Of a DNA stretch of 5,727 nt, positions 1-5,726 are shown one piece after another. The notes beneath the pieces were generated by a model. The model was not told the DNA's origin. It did no database searches and worked only from the letters and a program-made list of their open reading frames with translations. Origin of the DNA: Nitrososphaera sp. (GTDB taxonomy: Archaea; Thermoproteota; Nitrososphaeria; Nitrososphaerales; Nitrososphaeraceae); contig JAJPDY010000088.1 of NCBI GenBank assembly GCA_023252395.1, positions 1 to 5,727 of the forward strand. The letters run 5' to 3'. The stretch's first letter is position 1; each line of letters starts with the position of its first letter. Made by a program: the position numbers and the translations under genes.

Positions 1-1
1 G

Positions 2-148
2 AATGAAAATCCGTCAGTGGACGATATTATAGCCGAACTGCGGGAGAACGGTGTTGACGTTCAAGTCATAAAAATTTCAAACGATAACTGGATGAAAATG
101 GATATGCTACGGAAGGAGAGCATCCAGCCAATAAGTCTAGACAACTAG
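2..148 (+). CDS. 3' end of an unidentified protein gene (5' truncated)
   Basis: An open frame enters from the left edge and gives 48 residues before a TAG stop at 146-148. The visible C-terminus reads like a real protein: a likely amphipathic helix (SVDDIIAELRENG), a short hydrophobic strand (VDVQVIKIS), then a polar tail ending in PISLDN. I do not recognise the family from so short a piece. Coding is supported only by the uninterrupted frame and the alternating helix/strand character; no motif is visible. The gene is on the same strand as the next one but is separated from it by about 100 non-coding bases with their own promoter candidate, so co-transcription is not required. Confidence 0.5.
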   Translation, partial: NENPSVDDIIAELRENGVDVQVIKISNDNWMKMDMLRKESIQPISLDN

Positions 149-206
149 CGCGGCTATCCTCATGTTTATTGTAATTGGGAAATATGACAAATTTTACCAA
201 AATGTA

Positions 207-222
207 ATGCATAAATTTTGTT
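207..222 (+). promoter_or_regulatory. candidate archaeal TATA box for the 252-803 gene
   Basis: The AT-rich element ATGCATAAATTTTG lies about 35 bases before the TTG start of the next gene. An archaeal TATA box here would place transcription start near 240, leaving a leader of about 10 bases with no Shine-Dalgarno sequence. A second AT-rich stretch (CTTTATAT, 231-238) is too close to the start codon to serve unless translation begins further downstream. The assignment rests on position and composition only. Confidence 0.35.
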
Positions 223-251
223 TCGTCTAACTTTATATCGACGCTCAAGAC

Positions 252-803
252 TTGCCTTCTGAATTCACCGTAAAAAAAGGTCCAACACAATGGGAAGCCA
301 AAATATTTTCAGAAGATGGGCAAGAGATTGCAGAAATAAAAAAAGGAGAAATGTTCGGGTTTCAATTGGTGAGCAAAAAGGACAACCGAAAATGGTCGCT
401 TACCAATAAAGTTGACGGGGAACACAGAAGATTCTCTTTTATTGTGAGGGAAGGAGAAAATGCCCTGCTGACAGTCAGGGACAGCATCTTTAAACATAAC
501 GGCAAGTTCTACATGCTCGCAAACCATCCTGAAGGGAAGTCGTGGAATGACTATGTTAACAGCTCTGTCAGGTACATTTCTAGACTCGACAACTTTCCTT
601 ATTCTGATCTGGCAGAGACAGATGAAAAGAAGCACCATCAAGATTTGAGGCACAAGCTAAAGAGATTTCGAGGAGTACGTGTCGGCGAAGCATCTGGATT
701 GGGAGCAAGCCCAAGTGGGCATCATGTGAAAGTAGATCAAGAACTGGAAGACATTGGCCTGTTCCTTGCCGCAACTTCATACCTCATGTACGCCTCCGCC
801 TAG
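252..803 (+). CDS. hypothetical protein, possible LURP-one/scramblase-like (tubby-type) fold, 183 aa
   Basis: Residues about 5-95 look like an all-beta domain built of short alternating strands (WEAKIFSEDGQEIAEIKKG, KWSLTNKV, RFSFIVREGE, ALLTVRDSIF, KFYMLANH). This pattern of strands with embedded EDG/KKG turns recalls the LURP-one-related/phospholipid scramblase-like superfamily, whose members wrap a beta barrel around a C-terminal hydrophobic helix. Consistent with that, residues 168-183 (IGLFLAATSYLMYASA) are hydrophobic. Between them lies a charged, His/Lys/Arg-rich linker (about 122-165). There is no signal peptide. The start is TTG: an in-frame stop lies at 228-230 and no ATG occurs before codon 34, which would cut into the first strands. 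The gene has a candidate promoter of its own and its neighbours do not suggest a role. That it is a gene is fairly secure; the family assignment is an inference from pattern, and membrane lipid or stress functions should not be assumed. Confidence 0.75.
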   Translation: MPSEFTVKKGPTQWEAKIFSEDGQEIAEIKKGEMFGFQLVSKKDNRKWSLTNKVDGEHRRFSFIVREGENALLTVRDSIFKHNGKFYMLANHPEGKSWNDYVNSSVRYISRLDNFPYSDLAETDEKKHHQDLRHKLKRFRGVRVGEASGLGASPSGHHVKVDQELEDIGLFLAATSYLMYASA

Positions 804-805
804 AC

Positions 806-822
806 ACAGCAATCTCTGCTGT
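806..822 (+). terminator. small hairpin just after the stop codon, possible 3' end signal
   Basis: A perfect 6-bp stem (ACAGCA / TGCTGT) with a 5-base loop begins two bases after the TAG at 801-803. No T-run follows, which archaeal termination would normally favour, so this may instead be a 3'-end stabilising structure or chance. Confidence 0.25.
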
Positions 823-850
823 CAGCATATCGTGAAAAGTATCGTTGTTC

Positions 851-866
851 TACAATTGTAATAAGC
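851..866 (+). promoter_or_regulatory. TATA-like promoter of the gltD-like gene, overlapped by a palindrome
   Basis: TAATAAG (859-865) is centred about 28 bases before the ATG at 890, the distance expected for an archaeal TATA box driving a leaderless transcript. Immediately upstream and overlapping it is a perfect 10-bp palindrome, TACAATTGTA (851-860), placed where the BRE/TATA contacts would be. A dimeric repressor bound there would block TBP/TFB. The promoter is supported by position and by the absence of a ribosome binding site; the operator role is a guess. Confidence 0.4.
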
Positions 867-889
867 TAAACTGCCGATCTTGGCTCTTG

Positions 890-2380
890 ATGAAAGTCGA
901 GCCAAACCGCGTCGGGCAGTTTCCTTTCAGAAAAGCCGATCCGGAAGAACGAAAACACAATTTTTCCGAAGTCCAGCAGCCGTATACCGAACAAGAAGTC
1001 ATGCAAGAAGCTGACCGCTGCCTCCTTTGCGGTACCCCGGTTTGCATAGATGCCTGCCCTGTCCTTTTGGACGTCCGGGGCATGAATGAGGCTGTCGCAA
1101 GAGGAGATTTTAAGACGGCCTATGAGCGCATAAGGGAAACAAATCCATTGCTTGGCGTGACAGGTAGATGCTGCCCTCAATTGCAGGGCTTGTGCGAAGA
1201 CGCCTGCGTTTTAAAATGGTCTGGCCAGCCAATCGGGATTGGGCTTATTCAAAGATATGTTGCAGATTGGGAGCGCAAGAACAAGCAACCGCCGCCGGAA
1301 ATAGGCAAGGACACCGGAAAGAAAGTTGCAATAGTTGGGGCAGGCCCGGCTGGAGTGGCTGGAGCAGATCTGCTAAAAAGATATGGTCATGACGTTATCA
1401 TCTACGAATCCCTTTCTGTGCCGGGCGGCACGGCCTGGTATGGTATCCCGGACTATCACCTGCCAAAAGACGTTTTGCTGCACGAAATAGAGCAAGTCAA
1501 AGAAATGGGAGTTGAAATAAAAACAGGCATTATAGTTGGCAAGGACATCAGTCTGTCTCATCTCTTGGATGAAAATGACGCGGTGCTGATCACTACGGGT
1601 TCAAAGGACACCCAAAGACTTGATGTCCCCGGATCTGACCTTCAAGGGGTGATAAACGGCTACGAGTTTCTTGAAAATGTCTTTGTAAACGGTGTCGATA
1701 GCTATTTGAAGAATCAAAAGTACAAACTTGGCAAGGATGTCGTCGTGGTGGGCGGAGGGGATACGGCTCTCGACTGCGCCAGAACGGCATTAAGGCTCAC
1801 CAATGGTCAAGGCAGCGTCACAATAGCATACCGGAGAACCGAACAAGATATGCCTGCTGACCCGATAATGATCGAAGAAGCAAAGGAGGAAGGAGTAAAA
1901 TTCAGGTTTCTTGCTCAGCCTAAATCATTTGAAGGTGACGCAGCTAACCATCTAAGTGCGGCAGTGATGGACACAATGCAGCTTGGCGCTCCTGACCAGT
2001 CTGGAAGGCGGCACCCGGAGCCAGCTCCGGGCAAGGAGTTTAAGATGCAGTGTTCCACTGTTCTATTGGCTATCGGCAGGGGGCCGGACTCTTTTCTGCA
2101 AAAACGTGCAGGTCTCAAGATGGGCAAGCACGATTCTATCTCTATCAACGACAGATACCAGACATCGATAAAAGGTGTTTTCGCGTCTGGAGACGTTACA
2201 AGCGGCGAGACCCTTGTCGTGAAGGCAATGGAATCGGGGCGTGAAGGGGCGCAACGGGTGCACGAATACCTTATGAACCTTGAGAACCAGCACGTGTCAT
2301 TCTATGAAAGGTACTACAAGCAGAACCTGTATGACAGGATGCTCGAGGGACAGGTTGACATGGACCTTCCGCCAGACTAG
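890..2380 (+). CDS. gltD: GltD-like NADPH-dependent FAD/Fe-S oxidoreductase (glutamate synthase small-subunit family), 496 aa
   Basis: This cytoplasmic flavoprotein of the GltD/NfnB/dihydropyrimidine dehydrogenase N-terminal type passes electrons from NAD(P)H through FAD and Fe-S clusters to a partner. The N-terminal ferredoxin-like domain has C44-x2-C47-x4-C52-x3-C56 and then C95, C102 and C106, enough for two [4Fe-4S] clusters, with IGLIQRY following. The FAD domain starts with GAGPAG (150-155) and carries GGTAWYGIPDYHLPK (179-193). The NADPH domain carries GGGDTALDCAR (288-298) and YRR. The second FAD motif is ASGDV (432-436). Length and domain order are full for the family. I chose ATG 890 because homologues begin near here; an in-frame TTG at 845 would add 15 unlike residues and would place the palindrome and TATA element inside the gene. 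No gltB-like large subunit is in the window, so glutamate synthase activity cannot be claimed; the symbol marks family only. An Nfn/sulfide dehydrogenase-like or stand-alone role is possible. Confidence 0.93.
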   Translation: MKVEPNRVGQFPFRKADPEERKHNFSEVQQPYTEQEVMQEADRCLLCGTPVCIDACPVLLDVRGMNEAVARGDFKTAYERIRETNPLLGVTGRCCPQLQGLCEDACVLKWSGQPIGIGLIQRYVADWERKNKQPPPEIGKDTGKKVAIVGAGPAGVAGADLLKRYGHDVIIYESLSVPGGTAWYGIPDYHLPKDVLLHEIEQVKEMGVEIKTGIIVGKDISLSHLLDENDAVLITTGSKDTQRLDVPGSDLQGVINGYEFLENVFVNGVDSYLKNQKYKLGKDVVVVGGGDTALDCARTALRLTNGQGSVTIAYRRTEQDMPADPIMIEEAKEEGVKFRFLAQPKSFEGDAANHLSAAVMDTMQLGAPDQSGRRHPEPAPGKEFKMQCSTVLLAIGRGPDSFLQKRAGLKMGKHDSISINDRYQTSIKGVFASGDVTSGETLVVKAMESGREGAQRVHEYLMNLENQHVSFYERYYKQNLYDRMLEGQVDMDLPPD

Positions 2381-2404
2381 ACAGCAGCCTGGAATACATC
2401 CAAT

Positions 2405-2419
2405 GCCAATAATCTTGGC
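2405..2419 (+). terminator. small hairpin after the gltD-like gene
   Basis: GCCAA and TTGGC form a perfect 5-bp stem with a 5-base loop, 24 bases after the TAG stop. It lacks a following T-tract. It is recorded because the upstream gene is also followed by a short perfect stem; either may be chance. Confidence 0.2.
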
Positions 2420-2473
2420 TATGATAAAGTGCTCTTGTTGCCGGTTAGACTAAAAGACTCTCTATGATGTTAA

Positions 2474-2503
2474 AGTGAGTATAATATGAAAGTGATATAA
2501 TCT
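2474..2503 (+). promoter_or_regulatory. tandem TATA-like elements upstream of the cysteine hydrolase
   Basis: Two near-copies of the same block follow one another: AGTGAGTATAATAT (2474-2487) and AGTGATATAATCT (2491-2503), each carrying TATAAT (2480-2485 and 2496-2501). The second copy is centred about 25 bases before the GTG at 2523, the right spacing for an archaeal TATA box and a leaderless mRNA. The first copy would start transcription about 16 bases earlier. A bacterial -10 reading is less likely because no -35 box sits at the proper distance. Confidence 0.5.
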
Positions 2504-2522
2504 AAAAAAGGCATCTGTAGCC

Positions 2523-3221
2523 GTGCAGTTTCGGGGACAGGAAATCAGACCAGCTTTAGTTGTAATAGATGCCCAGAATGCGTTTGTAAGCAATGGCGGC
2601 TCGTATAGCCGCTTGAAAATCGATATTTCCAATTACCGGGCCATGCTGCCAAAATTATTAAAGCTCGTCCGCGATTGCACAGCAGCAAACATTCCAGTGT
2701 TTTACACTCTGGCAGTAAGGGAGCCTTCAGGAGCTGACCTGCTCACCAAGACTCACAAGCTCCTTCCAAGAGCAAGAGAAGAGAGAGTTGAGAAAATCCC
2801 GATCTGTGTCAGGGGAACTTGGGATGCCGACATCATTGACGAGATCAAGCCGTTTGTCAATGAAGAGAACGTGATTCTCAAGAGGAGGGACTCTTCCTTC
2901 CACGAGACCGACCTTGATACCAGGCTGCGTAACTTGAAAATTGACACCGTTGTTCTTTGTGGGGTAGATACTTCGATATGCATAGAAACAAGCCTCAGAG
3001 ACGCATTCAACCTTGGCTACGATGTCATGCTCGTGGCTGACGCGTCTGCATCTATGAACACAAAAAGGCACCAGTGCACCCTTGATGATGTGACAAGCTT
3101 TTACGGGCCAGTGCTCAGCGTGGATGAATTTTCTAGCCACCTTGTGGGTCTCCCGGCCAGTGAAACTAATGCCGTGGCGCCAAGGGCTGATGACCTTGGA
3201 CGGTCTAGCGAACCTTCGTAA
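2523..3221 (+). CDS. isochorismatase-family cysteine hydrolase, 232 aa
   Basis: This is a cytoplasmic alpha/beta hydrolase of the isochorismatase-like superfamily, which includes nicotinamidases, ureidoacrylate amidohydrolases and N-carbamoyl amidases. The catalytic triad is visible: D16 in VVIDAQNAF, K120 in ILKRRDSSF, and the nucleophile C153 in CGVDTSICIETSLRDA. RGTWDADI (97-104) matches the usual loop before the catalytic lysine. The core ends near residue 205; the remaining residues (about 206-232, ending GRSSEPS) form a polar tail beyond the usual 180-210 residue size and are encoded partly in the overlap with the opposing gene. GTG is the only start between the in-frame stop at 2493-2495 and the conserved core, and the TATA-like box about 25 bases upstream fits a leaderless message. 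The substrate cannot be read from sequence. No isochorismate, NAD-salvage or pyrimidine-catabolism gene lies alongside to guide the choice. Confidence 0.9.
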   Translation: MQFRGQEIRPALVVIDAQNAFVSNGGSYSRLKIDISNYRAMLPKLLKLVRDCTAANIPVFYTLAVREPSGADLLTKTHKLLPRAREERVEKIPICVRGTWDADIIDEIKPFVNEENVILKRRDSSFHETDLDTRLRNLKIDTVVLCGVDTSICIETSLRDAFNLGYDVMLVADASASMNTKRHQCTLDDVTSFYGPVLSVDEFSSHLVGLPASETNAVAPRADDLGRSSEPS

Positions 3222-4215
3222 AATCTTTGTGTGATTCTTGCTTGACCAGCACCTTCAGAATCAGGATTAACGCGTAATAAGGCAGATTGTAAAATGCCGC
3301 AAGGGCGGCGACATCTGTGCCAAAAAACTGCGAAGCAAAAACTACCACAAGGCTGTTGTTGACGTAGGTCATTGCTATCAGCCCCACTATCCCCAAGTCC
3401 CTTTTCTCAGCATTGTCTTTGCCGCGATGTTTGATGCTGCCCGCAATGTAACCTATCACGCCGTATGCTGCAAACAATACAAATGCTGCAGTTATGTTGA
3501 CAAGCGCAAAGCCAGGTTCTTTGAAAAACAGGTCTGAAAAATCTGCAAACACTCCTAGGTTTATCAGAGACACAAGGACGATAGAAACAGGGAAGGATCT
3601 CTTGTCAACTTTTTGTGCAATCGTTGGCCACTGCCTTTTTGTAAACCAGCCTGCAGCTATCGGGATAAAGAGAGCCACTGAAAGCAGAAAAATCATGTTT
3701 CCAATTGGTATCTCAAATTTGGAACTGCCTCCAAGCAAGAGGTACACAAGAGACGGAAGTACAATTGGAACGCCCAGAGAGGTGACAATTACCATCCCTA
3801 CGACAAGCGGCAGTTTCTTGCTCTTTTCAACAACGTTGATTACAAACGGCGCCCCGAGACCTGTAGCTATTCCTGAAAGGAGCAATACCGGGACTGCAAG
3901 CGGCTCGTAGACCGCCTTTGTCACAAAATACATCAACAATGGAAGCGCCACGAGTTTGACAACAGACAAGACTGCCAGCCTTGCTGGTTTTCTAAATGTA
4001 GAAGCTAGGTCGTGAAGGTTCAGCCTGATGAGGTTCAAGAACAAGAGAAGCCCGAGCCAGACAAGCAGGTATGGTTCAAAGATGATGCCAAAGGAGGGCA
4101 GCAAGATGCCTGCAGCCATTGAAGCCGCGATGGCGACCAAAAGCACAAGGTCTTCTGTTTTCAGCTTATCTGCCAAAACTGATGATAATTTGTCGTCGCG
4201 TTGCGCTCGTACCAC
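3205..4215 (-). CDS. BASS-family (bile acid:Na+ symporter-like) membrane transporter, 336 aa
   Basis: This integral membrane protein has ten predicted hydrophobic segments (about residues 22-40, 44-64, 79-98, 106-129, 136-161, 170-191, 208-226, 236-260, 275-298, 302-324), the number and length expected for the BASS/SBF fold, which is two inverted five-helix repeats. The fourth segment (SGIATGLGAPFVINVVEKSK) and the ninth (AMTYVNNSLVVVFASQFFG) carry the Gly/Pro and Asn-rich breaks typical of the crossed helices that bind Na+ and substrate. The family moves organic anions with sodium (bile acids in animals, pyruvate or pantothenate-type acids in plants and bacteria); the substrate here is unknown. 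The start is GTG, the first start after an in-frame stop at 4237-4239. The N-terminal 20 residues are polar and charged. The gene converges with the cysteine hydrolase (17-base overlap) and diverges from the GT81-like gene, sharing a short intergenic region with it. An Acr3-type arsenite role is not supported, as no cysteine motif for it is visible. Confidence 0.87.
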   Translation of the reverse strand: MVRAQRDDKLSSVLADKLKTEDLVLLVAIAASMAAGILLPSFGIIFEPYLLVWLGLLLFLNLIRLNLHDLASTFRKPARLAVLSVVKLVALPLLMYFVTKAVYEPLAVPVLLLSGIATGLGAPFVINVVEKSKKLPLVVGMVIVTSLGVPIVLPSLVYLLLGGSSKFEIPIGNMIFLLSVALFIPIAAGWFTKRQWPTIAQKVDKRSFPVSIVLVSLINLGVFADFSDLFFKEPGFALVNITAAFVLFAAYGVIGYIAGSIKHRGKDNAEKRDLGIVGLIAMTYVNNSLVVVFASQFFGTDVAALAAFYNLPYYALILILKVLVKQESHKDFTKVR

Positions 4216-4239
4216 TGCAACTATACAATGTTGCCACTA

Positions 4240-4275
4240 TCATAGAAAAATGGTTGCGCATAAAGTATAATTCAG
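4240..4275 (-). promoter_or_regulatory. candidate promoter region of the BASS transporter
   Basis: Read on the - strand, the sequence contains GAATTATACTTTA (about 4273-4261), a TATA-like element that would start transcription near 4240 and leave a leader of roughly 25 bases before the GTG. A second AT-rich stretch, TTTTTCTATGATAG (4250-4237), could instead give an almost leaderless start. The sequence alone does not decide between them. Confidence 0.3.
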
Positions 4276-4324
4276 TAAGTCAATTGCCCTCTTTGTTTAA
4301 GCTTTAACATTGATGCTGCGCATA
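4255..4324. repeat. pair of TGCGCATA direct repeats in the divergent promoter region
   Basis: TGCGCATA occurs at 4255-4262 and again at 4317-4324, 62 bases apart. The core TGCGCA is itself palindromic. One copy lies about 40 bases before the transporter start codon and next to its TATA candidate. The other lies about 10 bases before the GT81-like start codon, around its expected transcription start. This placement would suit a shared regulator, but an 8-mer repeat in 119 bases is only modestly unlikely. Confidence 0.35.
4295..4308 (+). promoter_or_regulatory. TATA-like promoter of the GT81-like gene, near-palindromic
   Basis: GTTTAAGCTTTAAC matches its own reverse complement at 12 of 14 positions and is AT-rich. 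It is centred about 33 bases before the ATG at 4335, so a TATA box within its right half (CTTTAA) would start transcription a few bases before the start codon. No Shine-Dalgarno sequence is present, in keeping with the other genes here. Confidence 0.4.
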
Positions 4325-4334
4325 TTAATTTAGA

Positions 4335-5138
4335 ATGGAGACCACTACAACTGTAAAAAATGCAAAAGCCGACCGCGCCGTCGACGATAAAGTCTCTGTC
4401 ATCTTTTGCACCAAGAACTCTGCAGATACTATTCAGAACGCGATAGAGGCCGTGAAGGAAAGCAGCTACCACCCTGAAGCGATAATCGTAGTCGACGGCT
4501 TCTCTAATGACGGGACCGCGGATGCAGCAAAACAAGCCGGGGCTACAAGCGTCATTACCCAGCCGGAGAAAAAATTTCCCGGCAAAGGTATAGCCATGAA
4601 AGCCGGGATAGAAGAGGCAAAGAAGGCTGGAGCAGACATTGCGCTGTTTCTTGATTCTGACATAAAGAACCTGTCCGGTGAATGGGTGGACACGCTAGTT
4701 GAGCCTGTAGTGCAAAGCGGGTACGACATGACAAGGGGATTCTATGAGAGGCAGCCGAGGGACGCGGCTGTCACAAAGCTGATTGCAAGGCCGATGCTTT
4801 CCGTATTCTTTCCAGAGCTTTCACATTTTGAGCAGCCACTCAGCGGCGAAGTCTGCGCCCGCATGCAGGCTTGGCAAGATCTGGTGAACATGGAAAAAGA
4901 AAATTCAGCGAAACCTCCAGACGGATGGGGAATCGACGTGTGGTTCCTCATAGAGGCAGCGATGTCTGGCCACAAGATAAAAGAGGTGTTTCTGGGCAGA
5001 AAGGAACACACTTCTTTTGACGGATATAGAGAGGACATTGGCAAGCTCCACAAGATGTCAGAACAGGTGTTGTTCACCATACTGCATGAAGCAGTCAAGC
5101 ACAAGAGGTTTGAGCACTACGACAAGATAAGCCTGTGA
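4335..5138 (+). CDS. GT81-like glucosyl-3-phosphoglycerate synthase homologue (GpgS-like), 267 aa
   Basis: This is a soluble GT-A fold glycosyltransferase. Residues 19-60 give the nucleotide-binding start (KVSVIFCTKNSADT, then IIVVDGFSNDGT). GKGIA (83-87) and the metal-binding LDSD (106-109) follow. Then come features I recognise from GpgS enzymes in the same order: RGFYERQ (134-140), TKLIARPML (147-155), FEQPLSGE (165-172), GWGIDVWFLIEA (197-208) and EVFLGRKEH with H225 as a likely ligand. GpgS transfers glucose from a nucleotide sugar to 3-phosphoglycerate, the first step to glucosylglycerate, a compatible solute in some archaea and bacteria and a precursor of methylglucose lipopolysaccharide in mycobacteria. 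Related GT2/GT78 enzymes make mannosylglycerate, so donor and acceptor remain inferred. Between PLSGE and GWGID this protein appears several residues longer than the mycobacterial enzyme. No phosphatase (GpgP) gene is in view. The N-terminal 18 residues are Thr/Lys/Ala-rich and probably disordered. Its stop abuts the stop of the opposing glycosyltransferase. Confidence 0.85.
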   Translation: METTTTVKNAKADRAVDDKVSVIFCTKNSADTIQNAIEAVKESSYHPEAIIVVDGFSNDGTADAAKQAGATSVITQPEKKFPGKGIAMKAGIEEAKKAGADIALFLDSDIKNLSGEWVDTLVEPVVQSGYDMTRGFYERQPRDAAVTKLIARPMLSVFFPELSHFEQPLSGEVCARMQAWQDLVNMEKENSAKPPDGWGIDVWFLIEAAMSGHKIKEVFLGRKEHTSFDGYREDIGKLHKMSEQVLFTILHEAVKHKRFEHYDKISL

Positions 5139-5726
5139 TTACTCTATTTCGGCAGCCATGCGGCTAGACCCTTTGAGTGGCGTCAGCGATTCAATCACGC
5201 TTCGCAAGCCCGCCTTGTAGCTCTCGATTGAAAATTTCGAGATTGATTCGCTTATCTTGTCCCGCTCTGCCTGCAAGTCGTTGTCAGACGCTATCAATAT
5301 CTTGCCGATAACGTCTGCAGCCTGCTGATGCGTGTGGAACTGGTAGTACTCGGGCACAAATTCCGTATAGCCGCCTTGGTCGGGGACAACAGGGATCAAG
5401 CCTGCGCTCATTGCCTCGACTATAGATATTCCAAAGGGCTCTCCTGCCAGAGGGTGCAGGTATATTTTTGACTGCCGCATCAGCTCCAGCAGGCGGTCAA
5501 AGCTAGCATCGACTTCGATATGGATGCTATCATCAAGGTTGTAGCTCTTTATCATCTGTTTTAATTTGTCCAGATATTGCTCGTCGCCAGACGCGATATT
5601 TCCAACCAACACCGTCCTTGCCTGCATATCCACGTCCTTTACAAGGATCTTGCTGATCTCTATTGTGTTTTCCAGCTGCTTGTCTGGGCTGAATCTGGAA
5701 ACGACAAGAATTGTGTTCTCCCTCTT
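5139..5726 (-). CDS. GT4-type (group 1) glycosyltransferase, C-terminal part; runs off the right edge
   Basis: The frame stays open from the TAA at 5139-5141 to the window edge, giving 195 residues that form the C-terminal Rossmann lobe of a GT-B glycosyltransferase. It opens with ILVVSRFSPDKQ, the usual first strand and Arg/Lys phosphate-binding loop of this lobe. Later come IYLHPLAGEPFG and the E-x7-E motif (E96 and E104 of the fragment, in GEPFGISIVEAMSAG), which binds the nucleotide sugar, then GLIPVVPDQGGYTEFV. Such enzymes add a sugar from a nucleotide donor to glycans, lipids or S-layer glycoproteins at the cytoplasmic membrane face; acceptor and sugar cannot be told. A GTG at 5631-5633 is not the true start, because conserved GT4 sequence continues upstream of it to the edge. 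The gene converges with the GT81-like gene with no bases between the two stops. Confidence 0.9.
   Translation of the reverse strand, partial: KRENTILVVSRFSPDKQLENTIEISKILVKDVDMQARTVLVGNIASGDEQYLDKLKQMIKSYNLDDSIHIEVDASFDRLLELMRQSKIYLHPLAGEPFGISIVEAMSAGLIPVVPDQGGYTEFVPEYYQFHTHQQAADVIGKILIASDNDLQAERDKISESISKFSIESYKAGLRSVIESLTPLKGSSRMAAEIE

Noticed and set aside
343..353. AAGGAG just before an in-frame ATG at 351 inside the 252-803 gene, as a possible true start
   Set aside because: The gap between GGAG and ATG is only two bases, the purine run simply encodes Lys-Lys-Gly-Glu, and starting there would remove the first strands of the domain.
845..889. TTG at 845 as start of the gltD-like gene
   Set aside because: It adds 15 residues unlike the family and would put the palindrome and TATA-like element within the coding region; ATG 890 fits both homologue length and leaderless spacing.
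1880..1900. GGAGGAAGGAG purine run as an internal ribosome binding site
   Set aside because: It encodes the conserved EEAKEEGV segment of the NADPH domain and no start codon with a sensible frame follows.
2381..2522. Intergenic stretch checked for a tRNA, small RNA or riboswitch
   Set aside because: Apart from a short hairpin and the tandem TATA elements, no cloverleaf, long stem or known riboswitch core can be seen.
2727..3140. 137-codon open frame on the - strand inside the cysteine hydrolase
   Set aside because: It lies opposite a gene with an intact catalytic triad and shows no family features; it is an antisense shadow.
3494..3910. 138-codon + strand open frame inside the transporter gene
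   Set aside because: Its composition (Thr/Ser/Arg-rich, no motifs) is what the reverse complement of hydrophobic membrane codons gives; the - strand frame has ten clear membrane segments.
4742..5104. 120-codon - strand open frame inside the GT81-like gene
   Set aside because: Antisense shadow of a well-conserved enzyme; no recognisable protein features.
5631..5633. GTG at 5633 as start of a short 164-residue - strand protein
   Set aside because: The frame is open to the window edge and the upstream residues (ILVVSRFSPDK) are conserved GT4 sequence, so the gene is merely truncated by the window.
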